A stretch of DNA of 64,000 nt from Tetrastigma voinierianum (GCA_016808115.1 JAEQBH010005089.1:310001-374000); one strand, 5' to 3'. Positions 22,581 to 35,377 are shown, counted from the stretch's first letter. Notes: generated by a model from the sequence alone, not told the origin. Numbers and translations: made by a program.

Positions 22581-22830
22581 AAGTAAGCTCCCCCAAACTT
22601 AATCTTTTGACTATGGATAAGGGCATCAAGTTGATGTTGGCTCCAAAATCACACAATGCTTTCCTCATTTTAGAATTCCCTATGGTGCAAGGAATAGTGA
22701 AGCTTCCTGGATCCTGCATTTTCACTGGTAAAGATCTCTTAATAACTGCACTGGAGGTTGCTGTCAGGTTCACCACTCCTTCTTCATCAATTTTCTTCTT
22801 TCTACTAAATTTTTATCCTTTATGAATTTA
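22581..22830 (-). pseudogene. E' protease, N-terminal active-site half
   Basis: Minus 22537-22776 reads LPVKMQDPGSFTIPCTIGN, then ALCDFGANINLMPLS and RLSLGELT, where E' sequence stops and the A LTR starts. The continuation is at 4850-4590. DFGA stands for the usual DLGA. Gene order and reading direction fit a single protease split by insertion of A. Confidence 0.85.
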
Positions 22831-24500
22831 AGCGTAACGAACGCATTTGAGTCAATGCACCTCCTAAAAGGGATATTGATCTCTCTATTTTCTTGAACAT
22901 GTTCAAGAATTTAGAAGTACTCTTTAGTTTAGCTTTCTGACTTGAGGAATGGGACTTGAGGCTTGCAAGCTTGAACCTCTTCTTTTTTTCTTAGATCATC
23001 CTCTTCAACGTGATGATTTTTCTGCACCTTCATTGTTCTCTATTCTTCAGTGATTTCTGAACTGTATTTCTTTGTTTCTTCTCCAATTTTTGTTTGCTTT
23101 TCTTCCTCAGTTTTCCTCTTTTCATTTATGCTTTCTTCCAATCCTCTACCACTCCTTAAAGTCACTACCATGCAGTCTTTAAGATTCTTCTTAATATCAA
23201 TTAGGAAGGCATCCTTTGACTGGTTCTGCATTGCTAGGGCCAGTTGCCCTACTTGTGTCTCCAGATTCTTCAAAGAGACGTTTGTGTTGGCCTGAAACAC
23301 AGTTATGTTTGTCTGGAATGTTGCTAACTCAACAAACTTTTGCTCATGTATATTCAGCAGCCTTTTGTTTTCTCACATGAAGCTTATCATTTGTTCTTCA
23401 AAAGACTGGGACCTTCTTTGGCCTTGATTCTCAACCCTCTTGTTGTTCTACTACTGCCCTTGGAAATAATGTTAACCATGTTGTGGATGATAATTCTTCA
23501 CAGGTCTACATCCTTAACGTCTTCTGTGGGTCCATATGAGAAATGCTGTGGTTTCCGAGGTGAGTCATGTAGTGAGTTGGAAGATTGTGTTGGAAGCAGT
23601 TATAACCCTATGCGTTGTTGGTGGGACTCGCCTATAAGGTAAGGACCATCTTAAGCTAGATATTCATCATTCAAAGATTTTTATTAATCTTCCACTGTTC
23701 CAACCAGATGGGCAAACCGGTTGCTTCTTTCCTGCATGCTAACTTTGTTCATCAAAGCATCCAGTTTTTCCTGTAAAGCTGACATTTTGTTCAACTCTAT
23801 CACACCACTTCCTCTAAGCCTGCTACTTCTCCCTGAAGTCTCAGATGGAGCTCTGTAGTTCCTCTTTTCTAGATCTTCTATTAGTTGATTTCCCTTTTCA
23901 GCATTTTTTCTTCTAAAGGCTCCACAAGATGCTGCATCTATGATCCCTTTGGATGTGTAGTTCATGGCATGGTTGAAAATATCCATCTACGTGATTTGAT
24001 CAATCCCGTGCATTGGACATCTTTTTAGCAGCTTCTTATACCTTTCTCATGCATTATAAAGACTTTCATCTTCACCTTGCTTGAATATAATGATTTCTCC
24101 TCTCCTTTCTAAAGTGAGAGCATGAGGGAAACACCTGCCATGAATGGCATTGACTCATCCCAAGTGTTCACGATCCATGGGGAATTAGTTCAAACCAGCT
24201 TGTTGTTGTATCCCTTAAGGAGAAAGACAACTACAACTTAAAATCACATTAGGCCTCACCCCATTTAGCTACAGTGTTGGCCATTCTAAGAAATCTACTA
24301 TGTGCTCATTGGGGTCTTCACTAGGATGACTAGTAAATTGATTTTGCTAGACCATGGTGATTAGTGCAGGCTTAAGCTAAAAGTTGTTTGCTTCAATTGC
24401 AGGTTGACTGACTGTTGAATAATCATCTCTAATAATAGGTTTCCAAAAATATTTCATAGTTCTTTTTCCTTGAGGTCTGTCAACTTCCTCAGCTAGAATC
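22831..24500 (-). pseudogene. E' gag remnant
   Basis: Minus 23684-23986 encodes capsid sequence (MDIFNHAMNYTSKGIIDAA, then SCGAFRRKNAEKGNQLI and IELNKMSALQEKLDALM). Minus 23040-23300 is the C-terminal coil and linker (LETQVGQLALAMQNQ, VVTLRSGRGLEE). More N-terminal gag similarity runs to about 24500 in broken pieces. E2 has the same gag on the plus strand (53916-55300). Plus-strand frames here are shadows. Confidence 0.8.
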
Positions 24501-24849
24501 TATTGCTATATTTCTCTCTGCTCTACCATAACCACTGCTTCAGCAAACCTGACTTTCTTCAGGTTTTTTAGTGTCCTTTCCAATTCAATGTCTAATGGTA
24601 CCAATTCTGATTCAGGTTTTCTATGCATGTGAGGATTTCCTGAAATGGATATACACTGAAATCAAATAACATCAGTAGATACAGAAATATATCATGACAT
24701 GTTTTTCATTAAAGATTAGTAGCTACTTCAGCTACTGCAGTTATAATTATTTTTGGAAATTTTTGATAAAAGTAAAAATGAAAAATAACCAAACTAGGAA
24801 TTTTCTCTTTGGTAAGAATATTAATCCTTAAACTCTATTTTCATTTCGA
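24501..24849 (-). other. E' leader
   Basis: Noncoding stretch between gag and PBS; no specific signal recognised. Confidence 0.55.
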
Positions 24850-24867
24850 TCCCCAACAATGGCGCCA
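24850..24867 (-). other. E' primer-binding site, tRNA-Asp type
   Basis: The minus strand is TGGCGCCATTGTTGGGGA. Against TGGCGCCGTTGCCGGGGA it differs at three positions, all G-to-A or C-to-T, as expected from deamination of methylated DNA. Confidence 0.9.
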
Positions 24868-24876
24868 AAAAATCGT

Positions 24877-25510
24877 TGACCATTTTTTCCGACACGGCTA
24901 CCAAACACTAACTGAAGTCCCCAGGAGTTCTGCCAAAACAAAAAAAAAAAAAAACACTTGTTGAGACCCAAGATATAAAATATGTTTTCTGCCTTGTATG
25001 TAAATTGTCTCATTTGAAAATTGGGTTGGTCTAGTTCACTACAAGTGCACAGGTTAGACAAGTAATATAGTGGATTTTAAGTCTAGATATAATTCCCACG
25101 AGGATCGATTAGAAAAATTTAAAGATTAACTACCATCGCTACTAAAGATTCTTACTATTTCAATTTCCTGATTCTCAAGATAGATTTAACTTTTTAAGTA
25201 AAAAGTTATGAAAGAATAAACCATAAATGAAATTTCTAAACTACAAGATTACAGAGTGAATATGAACTAAAACATATGGAAAGAAAAACAGTGTTGGTTT
25301 TATCTCTTTGCAAGTTCCAATTAAGATAATGCAATGGATGTGAACCTTGAAGTTGTCCAAGAATAAATTAGTTTAGAAATGGATCTCTCCTAGCTCTATA
25401 CATTTCACTATTCATATTACCGCATTTCTATCTCTAGATAATGGAGTGAAAGTTACTTGTATGATTTGTTCCTCTTTTAAGGATTGACTATTTTCCTTCT
25501 TAGTACTTAG
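24877..25510 (-). repeat. E' 5' LTR fragment (cut by H)
   Basis: Starts TGACCATTTTTT on the plus strand next to the PBS. Contains the conserved U5 block (caagtgcacaggttagacaa, cccacgaggat), also present in H (25640-25690, 39935-40000) and, reversed, in E'' (35130-35200). It stops where the H LTR begins. The remainder is not found in the window. Confidence 0.75.
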
Positions 25511-26151
25511 CGACCCGATTTATGTATATGAAAATATGGCCAGGAGTGAATGTAGTAAGAATACTGAAACTAATTTGAAACAAAAGTAAGCGTACTCAAA
25601 ACTAAAATGAAATGTAGTACGACACTCGACCCACGAGTGGGTCATACAAGTAATAAAGTGGACTCACAGGAGTCGGATATTGTACCACGAGGATTGGGTT
25701 CTCTCTGGTGGAATTTGATCACCCTGATTACAAGGGCTCTTCACTATTTAGGCGACCAAGTAGGATGTGGAATAAAATCAATTTAAATGAAACCAAAAAC
25801 TGAATTAAAACTAATCCTAAAATCTACCAAATAAACAGCTACTTAATTCTAAAAGGTATGAAAAGAGGCATTAGGGATGGGGATAATTATTTACAAAATA
25901 GTTTTCTTTCCTTGAAAGCATAACATTTGTGAGTTGAATGCTGGATTTGTCCAAGAGCAATGTAGTATAGCTTAGATTTCTCCATACACCATACATTTCA
26001 CTAATTAGAGATCCATGTTCCTTTCAGAGACATGAGTCTAATTAGTTACTTGTAAAATCTGACCCTCTTTAAGATTTAATTGTTTTTCTTTTCCAATACT
26101 TCACAACCATTTCTTAAGACTGGAGAATTCTTACCCCATAGATAAGATTAT
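25511..26151 (-). repeat. H 3' LTR, part 1
   Basis: Aligns with 39800-40449 of the 5' LTR (atttatgtatat, atatggcca, gcgtactcaaaa, tacaagtaataaagtggact). Stops at gataagattat, where an E-type LTR begins; the alignment resumes at 35376. Confidence 0.85.
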
Positions 26152-26299
26152 TGATGAGTTAAAAACTCGTCTATTTTTAATCCATTTTTCTGACCTGTTG
26201 TTATAATGTAATTGCTTATTTTTATGCAGAAATATGGAAACCTTACCAAATTTATGTTTCTGAGGTTTCTGTGAAGTGTAAATATAGCAAAGACCTAGA

Positions 26300-27730
26300 A
26301 AATATGATCAAGGCAGCTAGGTCACGACAGACTTTGATGTCACGACAAGGGATTCAGTAAACCAGTAGTTTTTTTTAAGTCATGGCCAGAGTGATGAGGT
26401 TGCTACAAGGTCTATAAAATAAAGGCCTAAAGTACGTCGCAACACGTTGGTAATCTATCATGAGAGAAAACAATGAAGATTGCACAAAACTTGGTTGCGA
26501 CAAAGAATTGAGGTGGCGACAATAAGTGATACTAGGGCCAAAGGAAGAATGTTGCAACAAGAGACAGGATGCTGAGACAGAGAAAAAGCTTCAAAGAAAG
26601 ATCATGTCGCGACACTAAAAGAAAACAACTCTTGTCGCAACAGAAAATACAATGTCACGACAAGGAATGATTGCTTAATGGCTGACCAAGTCTCGACAAA
26701 GGAATTCGATGTTGCGACATGATACAAGAAGAAGTTATCATTCGAAGTCGCGACAAAGATTTTCAGGTCACGACATGGAAATGTGTTGAACAGTTAAATC
26801 ATGTTGTGACTATATTTTGAGCAACTACAATAAGGGCAAAGGGTAAAGGGGTAACAACTTAGGCAACGACAAACTTTCAGTCACAGCGGAATTAGAAGCT
26901 GAAATAAATAACAACTGTTGTAACTGAGAAAATGAGGTTGCGAAAAAGTGAGAAGCAAGAACATATAATTGGGTCGCGACCTACCTTTTATGTCGTGACA
27001 GAAATTGCATCAATAAAAGAATGACCTGGTCACAACCTAATGTGTATGTCACGACAAGGAATTCATCATATCGTGGTTTTAGTCGCCTTTGAATGGCCCG
27101 AAGGCAACCAAGTGATGTCCTGACATAAAAGGAAAGCTACTGACCGGGGAATCAAATTGGCTGACAACAAAAATAATGTCATGACACAGAAACTTTATCA
27201 AGACACAGAACTCGGTAAAGGGAAGGACAGCCAAGTCGCGACATGGAACTTGGTCACGACATAAATACTTTGGGAGCGAGAACGTTATTTGTATGAGAGT
27301 CAAGACCTCTTGGCTTAAGCGAACTGTGTGATGCAGTATAATTAGTGTGACTTAAAAATGATGATTCTCAAGAAAAGCTAAGTAAAAGAAGACAACAAGG
27401 AATTCGAGTTGCGACACACACTGAAGAAACAAAGAATTGAAGTCAGTTAGTCCAATGAAAATTCATGTCGCGACAAAGATTCCAAAGAAAGAAGAAACTC
27501 TGAAGCCCAAAACCCATGTATAAAGCCCGAAAACTTGGTTGAAGCGAGAATCAAGGATGGGCGAATGAATTAAGTCGACAAAGAAAGCTGGGTCATGACA
27601 ACCAATGAAGAAGTTGCAAAGAATAGTGTTGTAACAGATGAGCATGGGTGTAACTCCATATTGTAAAGTAAAGCAAAATGTGAGACAAACAATCAAAGTC
27701 ACGACAAGCCCAGCAGAACAAATTTCAACT
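26300..27730. repeat. TGTCGCGACA-type array in E'' LTR
   Basis: Interspersed copies of GTCGCGAC and decayed forms (gtcacgac, gttgcgac, gtcgcaac) with unrelated spacers fill most of U3. Many variants are single C-to-T or G-to-A changes at CpG. E1, E2 and H have the same core. Confidence 0.85.
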
Positions 27731-28358
27731 CATTCGCGACAAGCTCTTTTAGAGTGTAACTGCAGAGCAGTGGTAAGGCCATTGAATTAGGAAAATCCAT
27801 GAAGCTTTTTGATGGGGCAATTTTTGGAAATGTATAAATAGAAAAATTTTAAACCAGGAAAAACTAGCTCTTCAATTGGATCCTTAGGGAGTTGAAGAAG
27901 ACTAGCTTGTATATTTTAAAGAATAGATTTGAGTTTGGATTGTTTTTCTTAGGATATGACGGTAATACGGTTTGAATTTTGAAGGCTGGATTAAATAGTT
28001 CGATCTCTTTTCCAGTCTTGCACATGATGTAAGTCTAGACAATTTCTAGAGTGCGTTTTCTTTTCGATTTAATATAGTTACGGTGGAGATGCTTGATGTC
28101 TCCATTGTCGATTGTGGTCGATTTTTAGGCGCGGCTTCACTGAATAGTTTGTTGTTAGTTATAATCTTTTCTACATAAATTAGAAGGAATTTTATGGATT
28201 TGGACTTTATTTGATTGATGTTGTTCATGAATTGAATTGTTCCCAATATTAGTAACTCGAATAGCATCAAAGACGTTATCTTGCTCGATATCCATGGGGC
28301 CCTACGGAGTGACACGAGATGGAGATTCTGAGGAGCTTGGAGCATTTAATTGGGAATG

Positions 28359-29599
28359 GAAGTTCGTGTACAGTAGGGTGATCCAGATCAACAAAATTTA
28401 TACCTAAGTACCTCCTATACTGCCGTGGTCGAAGCCTCTTTGCAATATAGTGGTCTAGAATTCTGAACACGGGGATGGGTTTTCTTCGTACAAATGATTT
28501 AAGTGAGTGAAAATGGTGAATTAAATTTGGATTTTCAGGTTTGGTTAAAAGCGGTGAGGTTTTAGGGTTTTAAAACTGAAAATAAAATGAGGAAAATAAG
28601 AAAGAACTCCTTGAAGTCGGCCATAGGTTAGGGTTTATAGAACCTTAACATGTCTCAGTGCATTTCCTCGCGTTGGGGAGCATGACATATAGTCATTTCC
28701 CGAGCAGGATCTTCATTTAGCTTTAAAACTAAACCACATGATTTTCCCTTTTGAAACCATAACTTTAAATGGGCATAAATGTCCACTAGCGGTGAAAACA
28801 CACCTCAAAACACTACTCCACGATAACTAGCGGGATCTTATTTAAGCGAGCCTCAATGAATCTGGTGAAGTATCGACAGACAAAAACTATCGGAAATACG
28901 TTAAAGAGCATGCTTAGGTTTTTAACCTATAAGTGGAAGAGAACTTAAACAACCTTAAATGCGTGGTGCGAGGACCGTCCGTTACCTTTGAGGCTTCCCC
29001 CAGCGACCCTCTGTTCGAGAGGAGGAAGGAGTCTTGACCATCCTGCGAGTTGTCAATCTCGGGGAGGTGTTTGGGCGTAGAGAAGAGGAAAGAAATGAGA
29101 GAAAGGGGAGCAGAGCGAGCCACAATTTTATTCCTTTGCAAAAAAAACGTCTCCCTCAATGAGTACCAATGGTTTATGTCCTTACAAACCAAGTGAAATA
29201 CCATACAGTCAAACATAAGTGATTACAACGAAGGAGTAGAAAGGAGAAAAACCAAAAATTGTAACAAAAGAGTGAGCGTCAGGGAATAAAGCTCTTTGGA
29301 GGAGCGATTACTCGGGATGCACGGTGCGGGCGGGAAAGACTCTGGGTGGTGTTTTTCTTCATTTGCTCTTCTTTCATGATCTTTGATACGCAATGTGGTT
29401 GACTTGAATTTTTCGTGCTTGGATCGCTCTATATTGTTTGACATAATTAGTGCAAAAACTGCAAAATTTGCCATAAAATACGTCCAGTAGAATATGAGGA
29501 CCTTAATGTGCAAATCGGGTTAATTAGAATGATTAGTATACAAAACACTCAAAACCCATAATAAGCCAGGGTTGAAATAGCACTTTTGAGTACTAATCA
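28359..29599 (-). repeat. B' 3' LTR
   Basis: Pairs with 33147-34428: gtgtacagtagggtgat at the left, gagtactaatca at the right. It lacks the inverted-repeat array in U3 that A and J have. Confidence 0.85.
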
Positions 29600-31137
29600 C
29601 ACCTAACCACACATTGCTAGTCCCTTAGCAATGAAAGAAAGAATGAGATAGAAGAACATACCAAAACTGATAACAAAAATAACGTTGCAAAAATTATATT
29701 TCAAAAGGTTGTGGATGAGTAATGCCTAACCTAAGTAAGAATCATCAAGTCGTGTCCAGTGTGTCATGGAGAATGAATGCCATACAAATTAAGTATCAAA
29801 AGAGGCTACCCTTCTTGGTGAGATCAAACTGAAACTTCCACCAAAATCTAAGTGTTTATTTATCATCTCGAGCAATAAAGCACTTTAAGTACTCTCTGAC
29901 CTAGCTACTACCAGACCTGGCAGCAACCAACCTAAATAGATCAGGACCCACCTCTTATTCCACAATTCTTTTAACGTTTGTAGGGTGCAATGCTGAGAAT
30001 GCGACCTCACCAAAGTCCATGTAATGAGGATCTACAGTAACCAATAATTAAGGCTTAGGGCACCAGAGTCTTGAGGATCTTTCGACAGCTAGCTCTTCGG
30101 GTTTCACCGGGACTTCAAATGATTTCGAGACTCCAGCTACAACTTGCTCAACTCCACCTATCCACCCATGTAGCGAGCACTAAGTCGGTGGCTCCCAACC
30201 AGTGAAGGTTTAGGGCACCGGGCTTTAAAGGCTCTCGCCATATACCCCTCGGACCGTGCTCGGGTTTCAAGGCAAAGCATTGCAATTTTTATTCTTTTTC
30301 TTTTTCTTTTCTTTTTCTTTTCTTTTTCTTTTTTTTTCCTCGAAGACACATTGGCCTTCTTTCCACAGGGGTCCTTAACCTATTAAAGGCGGTCAATGAA
30401 ACTAGGGTAGGTTATGCAAAGTAAAGGAGGTTGCGCAGTTTTGACCTATCATTGAAACTAATGTGCTCTGTGTGTAGTTAGCTAAAGGTGGAAGAAAATG
30501 TAAATCAATAAGAATTCAACTAATCATTCACTCAACCAAGCATGGAACCAATCTAGCATCAATAGAATTGGACAAATTTTAAATTTTCCAACTTGCAGGT
30601 TAGACAAAACCACAAAAAATTTTGATTGCAAAATGGGTCCAGATTTTGAAAAAGTAAAGATACATTTAGTATAACGACTTTATAGAAAGGAACCCGATAA
30701 GCCACTGAACATCACAAAATGGCTTGCACAAAATGAGTACAAAAGAATAAATACAAAAGCCACTTCAACCGATAACTCTCCCCAGCCCAAACATCTCGGT
30801 GTAGAAATGGGGCTCGGATTGGAAAATTAGAAGGAAGTGTTACCTCTGATGAGATGTGATCATTGTGGATAAGAGACTTCACAAGCTTTCCATCGACACC
30901 TTATTCACTCCGTTCGGGCTTCAAACAAACAAGTTAGGAGAAGAAAAGAGAGAAAAAAAGTGACCAGTTGAGAATTTTTAAAATTACACCTTCATAATAA
31001 TTTAAAAAATGTTCTTTCTGGCTATATTTGGATTCTACACTCTCTAATCTTTCCAACGGTACCAAAAACGCCTAAAACGGAGTTCGGATGAAAAAGTTAT
31101 GAGCGAAACAAAATTGGAGGTCAAAAGTGGGGCCCAT
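29600..31137 (-). other. B' 3' noncoding region
   Basis: Begins with a decayed PPT and the stem cattgctagtcccttagcaatg (29603-29624). Matches A 6436-7650 and J 58241-59500 in order, including the oligopurine stretch at 30290-30345. Near 31040-31105 is a block (minus sense: ataactttttcatcc, then ccgttggaaag) shared with other families. No coding support. Confidence 0.6.
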
Positions 31138-31640
31138 AGCGAAAATTTTCGCTAAGCTAGCGAAATTTCGCTAGCTTAGCGAAAATTTGACATAGCGAAA
31201 ATTTCGCTATGTTTGCGAAATTTTCGCTATGTCTAATAGCGAAAATTTTGATTTTTTGAAAAATCAAATAAAATAATTAATAAATAAAAATCAAAATAAA
31301 AATAATAAAATAATAAAAATAAAAAATAAAAATTTTTTTTTTAAAAAAGACAAAAAAAAATTTTAGACAAATTATTTATTAAAATAAAAATAAAATAAAA
31401 ACAAACATTTTTTTTAATAAATAAAAATAAAAAATATAAAAATAAAATAAAATGAAAACATTATGCATGTTTTATGCCTTCCTACCCTCCTTTGTTTCCA
31501 TTTCGCTGTTGCGAAAATTTCACTATACTAAGCGAAATTTCGCTAAGCTAAGCGAAGAATTTCAGAAGATAGCGAAAATAAAAATTTCGCTATGAACATT
31601 ACTTTTTCGCTGGGCTGGCGAAATTTAGCTAACAGTAATT
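31138..31640. repeat. TTTCGCTA array and AT-rich tract inside B'
   Basis: Copies of TTTCGCTA/TAGCGAAA at 31138-31250 and 31500-31640 flank a block of AAATA/AATAA simple repeats (31255-31455). In A and J the array is in the LTR; here it is internal. Confidence 0.85.
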
Positions 31641-32416
31641 TTGCATAATGAAATTTTACCATTATAGTTGTGAAAATTTCTGCTCCTTTTTTTCTTGATT
31701 TCTTCATTCCGGGTTCAAAATGTGCACACAGAAATTGCAAAAAATTAACCTGCAGAGAAAATTAAGAAGAGTGCGAGGAAAAGCAAATTAATTTAAAGCA
31801 TAAATTAACTAAAATTGAAAATCTAAGAAGAAAAATTAATGAAATCTAATTAAAAATAAAATAAAATATAATAAAACACGAAAAAATTAAATAAAAGTAG
31901 GAAAGACATGCTCCCCAAACCACTTTCTTAGACCTTTGGAGAATTACTTGGAACTAAGCGGGCGCTCAGAGAAATCTTGGGGTTCGGTGCTCAATCAAAC
32001 CGACACGAACCAACCCTTTATGCCATGTAATGTAGGCAATTTGCTTGTGTCTTTGATGTAGTAGAAAAGGCTCTACCAGTGGCCATTAACTTCCTGATAT
32101 TTTGTACAAGCATTGATGGGTAGCATAGGTTTTGGGGCTTGAGTCTTGTGGGTTTTGGGTTTTGCATGTGTTGGGTTTCTTTGTTGACGGGGTATACCTT
32201 TGGAGTGAGATAGCGTTAAGAGTTTATTGGTGAGAAACTTGGGTAGTGGGTTTGGAGCTCTTCCCTGCTTCCTTTCCATTACTTTCCTCGCTCGACAAAG
32301 GGAAGAATTTCTTAACTGCTTTTTCCATAGCCCATATATATACCTAACTGTGGGGCATCCTGCGGAGTTCACTCGGGAGGAGCTTCTACTTATTCACTTT
32401 CAATTCCTCTGAAATT
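31641..32416 (-). other. B' internal region without recognisable gene
   Basis: AT-rich to about 31900, then a short minus frame (32073-32372) rich in Lys, Pro and Thr with no domain I recognise. It may be a remnant of the gag-protease linker. Confidence 0.4.
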
Positions 32417-32990
32417 TCATAGTTGAGCACCTTTCGACCAAAATTGTTCAGTCCACTCATCCCTGCGGATTTTCTTCCCATGATGATCAAATTTGTTGAG
32501 CGAAACTTTGAAATTGAACATTGTAAAAATTTGTCGAACTGTGACCCATGCTGAGAGCCCATCTAATTTTTGTTCCAGGGGGTTCTCCACAGTATGGATT
32601 TTTTGGCTCAATTGGGCATTGAATTTCTTTTGTTCTTCCACGATCACCAGGTTTGGTAGGTCTAGAATTGCTTGCTCAGGCGGGAGATTGTTTGTGGTGG
32701 TTGAACTGAGACAAAGGACATCTTTGTGGAGGCACCATGTAGGAGGGTGCACTCATCCATTGGTCTCTATAGTCCCTCATGGACATGTATCCTCTAGAGT
32801 TTCCCTCCATAAGGTACTGACTGTATTGCTCTCCCTCTAAGTGTTCCATTTGGTTCAATTCAAGTTCAATCCAGGTTCTTGAGGGAGATTGACTTTGAGT
32901 AGCTTTGCGCTTACAGGTTTCTAATCCAGGAATGGATTCTGCTTGGCCAAGCAGGGGCAACACAAAAGCGACACAAAGCGATCTCATGTG
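32417..32990 (-). pseudogene. B' gag C-terminal remnant
   Basis: Minus 32417-32752 contains PEQAILDLPNLVIVEEQKKF and LSQKIHTVENPLEQKLDGL, the same coiled coil as in K (1-110) and A (11183-11365). Minus 32676-32987 overlaps in another frame. Capsid core is missing. Confidence 0.7.
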
Positions 32991-33146
32991 CTTGTTTTTT
33001 TTTTTTAACGGTTAAATGAAACTAAAAAAACTTCTTTGCAAAATAAAAAAATGACAAGGAGAATTCACGAAACTTGTGATGAGAATCCTGAGTGTTCCCT
33101 GACTCCTCACTTGCACTAAGGCATCATCCTGTATTGAGTAGCCATT
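32991..33146 (-). other. B' leader and decayed primer-binding site
   Basis: Leader matches K and A. The PBS position (about 33125-33144) reads tggctactcaatacagg on the minus strand; only the outer bases fit the tRNA-Asp type. Confidence 0.55.
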
Positions 33147-34428
33147 TGATTCATGTACAGGTAGGGTGATCGGAATCAAATTTATACCTAAGTTCCTCCT
33201 ACTGCCGTAGTCAAGCTACTGCAATATAGTGGTCTAGAGATTCGAGAACACGAGGGGATGGAGTTTTCTTCGGCTGTGATTTAAGTGAGAGTCGAAAATG
33301 GTGAATTAAATTTGGATTTTCAGGTTTTGGTTAAAAGCAGGTGAGGTTTTGGGGTTTTAAGGCAAGAAAATAAAATGAGGAAAAATAAGAAAAGAACTCC
33401 TTGAAGTCTCAACCCACTGGGTTAGGGTTTATAGGGCAACCAACATGTCCTCGGGTCTTTTCCTCGTGTTGGGAGGCATGACATATAGTCATTTCCCAGA
33501 ACGGATCTTCATTGCTTTAAAAACTAAACCCTATGATTTTCCCTTTTGAAACCATAGCAATTTAAATGGGCATAAATGTCCTGGCGGTGAAAACACACCT
33601 CAAAACACTACTCCAGATAACTAGCGAATCTGACTAAGCGACCTCGATGAATCTAGTGAAAATATCCATTGAACCCAAAAAAGCTTGCCAAATACACATT
33701 AAAGAAGAGCATGCTTAAGGTTTTAACCTAAGTGAAGCGGGGCAAGCAACCATAATACGTGCGTTAAAAGGCAGAGGACCGTCGTTACATAAGGCCCTAG
33801 TGACCAGCCCTCACATTCAGGAGGAAGGGTCTAACTGACCATCCTCTGAGTTGTCATCCTGGGAGAAGTGTTTAAAGCGTAGAAGAGAAAGAAAATGAGA
33901 GAAAGGGAAGCAGAGGAGAAGCTGAGCCCTAATTTTATTCCTTTGCAAAAAAAATGTCTCCCTCAGCCAGTGTATACAATGGCTTATGTAGCCTTACAAA
34001 CCAAGTGAAATACCTATCTGATCAAACACATTGATTGCAATAAGGGTAGAAAGGAGAAAAACCAAAAATTGTAACAAAAGAGTGAAGGCGTCAGCGGAGA
34101 TAAAATTCTGGAGGAGCGGTGCTTCGGGATGCACGGTCTTTGGCGCGAGGGAGAAGCTTTCTGCGGTGTTTTCTTCACATTTTGCTCTTCTTTCCTTCTT
34201 ATCTTTGATCTGCAATGTTGAGTTTGACTTGAATTCTTCGTGCATGGATCGACTCAACAATTTCGGCATAATTAGCTAGCAAAGCGCAAAATTTGTCACA
34301 AATACGTCGAATTAGAATAGCAGGGACCTTAATGTGCAAATCGGGTTAATTAGAATGATTAGTATACAAAAAGCACTCAAAACCCATAATAAATAGGGTT
34401 CAAAATAGCACTTTTTGGGTACTAATCA
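33147..34428 (-). repeat. B' 5' LTR
   Basis: Left edge TGATTCATGTACAGG after the PBS; right edge gggtactaatca. Pairs with 28359-29599. The E-type host LTR resumes at 34429 with tatgttagac. Confidence 0.9.
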
Positions 34429-35356
34429 GTATGTTAGACTATTATTGAAGAACTAAGGAGCTCTGAGAGTTCACTTTGATAAATTTCAATTCACTCATGG
34501 TTTGAAGTTGAGTTGGATTATTTATCAATTTAAACGATCAGAGATTTCTCCTTGATCTGATGGAAAGATCTTGATCCCATGTTAGCTGAGATCTAATCAA
34601 GGAAATGGAGAACTTCATCAGATATAAAGGAAGAATCATCAACCATTTTGTAGAGGTTTTGCAATGGTTCTGTATGGGGAAGCAAGAAATCTGCAGTCTT
34701 AAGAAAAGGGTACGAAGTATTGAAAAAGAAAAATGCCCATATCTTGTAAAAAGTGTTCTGAATACAAGTAACTGATTAGATCCTTGTTTTTGAAAGAAGT
34801 AGGGACATCTAATTGGTGAAGTGAATAAGAGATCCAATTTGTGTTATTATGAATCTTTGACAAATGGGATCGAATTAAGAGAGTCACTGAGTACACATTA
34901 TGATGTCGAGTGGAAATTTACAGCAGGTTCTTTGGCAGATGTTCACTTCTAACAAAGAATTGATTCGGTCCGGTTTATTTTATTTGTTTTATTTAGAATT
35001 TTATCTTTGTTGTAGAAACATAATATAGGATAATTCTAACTTCCCGACCTTAGTTTTTTTTAAACTGTTACAACTGCAAATAGTATGGATCTTGAGTGGT
35101 TAGGGTAGTTGATTTTCAAAATCTTGTCAATCTCTGAGGGAATGATATCTGGACTTACATCCATATTTTACTATTTGTATGACCTATGCACTTGGAGTGT
35201 CTTAGACTAAACCCATTCTATAATTTCAAGAACATAAAACCATTTCTCTCATTTTTAAACAACTTAACTCCAACTATGGTATAACTACGGGGGAATTGTA
35301 AGGCTCCATTAGAGGTATAAAAATTGAAGGGTATAGTCTATACATTCACAGAAAAA
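34429..35356 (+). repeat. E'' LTR, 3' part
   Basis: Matches E1 49165-49976 and E2 52575-53508 (gttagactattattga, gatcccatgttagct, aatgatatctggact, ctatttgtatgacctatgcac). It is the continuation of 26152-28358. Confidence 0.8.
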
Positions 35357-35365
35357 CAAGTTTTA

Positions 35366-35377
35366 TGGCACCGTTGC
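35366..35377 (+). other. Truncated E'' primer-binding site
   Basis: TGGCACCGTTGC is the first twelve bases of the tRNA-Asp-type PBS. It then passes directly into H sequence (aagccttctcc). Confidence 0.75.

Larger units (their letters stand above)
28359..34428 (-). mobile_element. Element B': deleted Athila-like element (A/K/J family)
   Basis: 3' LTR 28359-29599, 3.5 kb interior, 5' LTR 33147-34428. The LTRs are of the A/K/J type. The flanks are halves of an E-type LTR, with imperfect 5-bp repeats GAATG (28354-28358) and GTATG (34429-34433). The interior has gag C-terminus and a long noncoding part only. Deletion derivative; not mobile by itself. Confidence 0.85.
26152..35375 (+). mobile_element. 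E'': E-type LTR plus PBS stub inside H, itself interrupted
   Basis: LTR starts TGATGAGTTAAAAACTCG at 26152, continues to 28358, is interrupted by B' (28359-34428), and resumes at 34429 to about 35356. Twelve bases of PBS follow (35366-35377), then H sequence. The order and content match E1 (47439-49976) and E2 (50889-53508). Only one LTR and a PBS stub remain, so the rest was deleted. Confidence 0.8.

Noticed and set aside
24850..24867. tRNA-Asp-like sequence
   Set aside because: Only the 18-base complement of a tRNA 3' end beside an LTR; a primer-binding site, not a tRNA gene.
26300..27730. Repeats with unrelated spacers resembling a CRISPR array
   Set aside because: The repeats are short palindromes with irregular spacing inside a plant LTR; no cas genes and no fixed repeat length.
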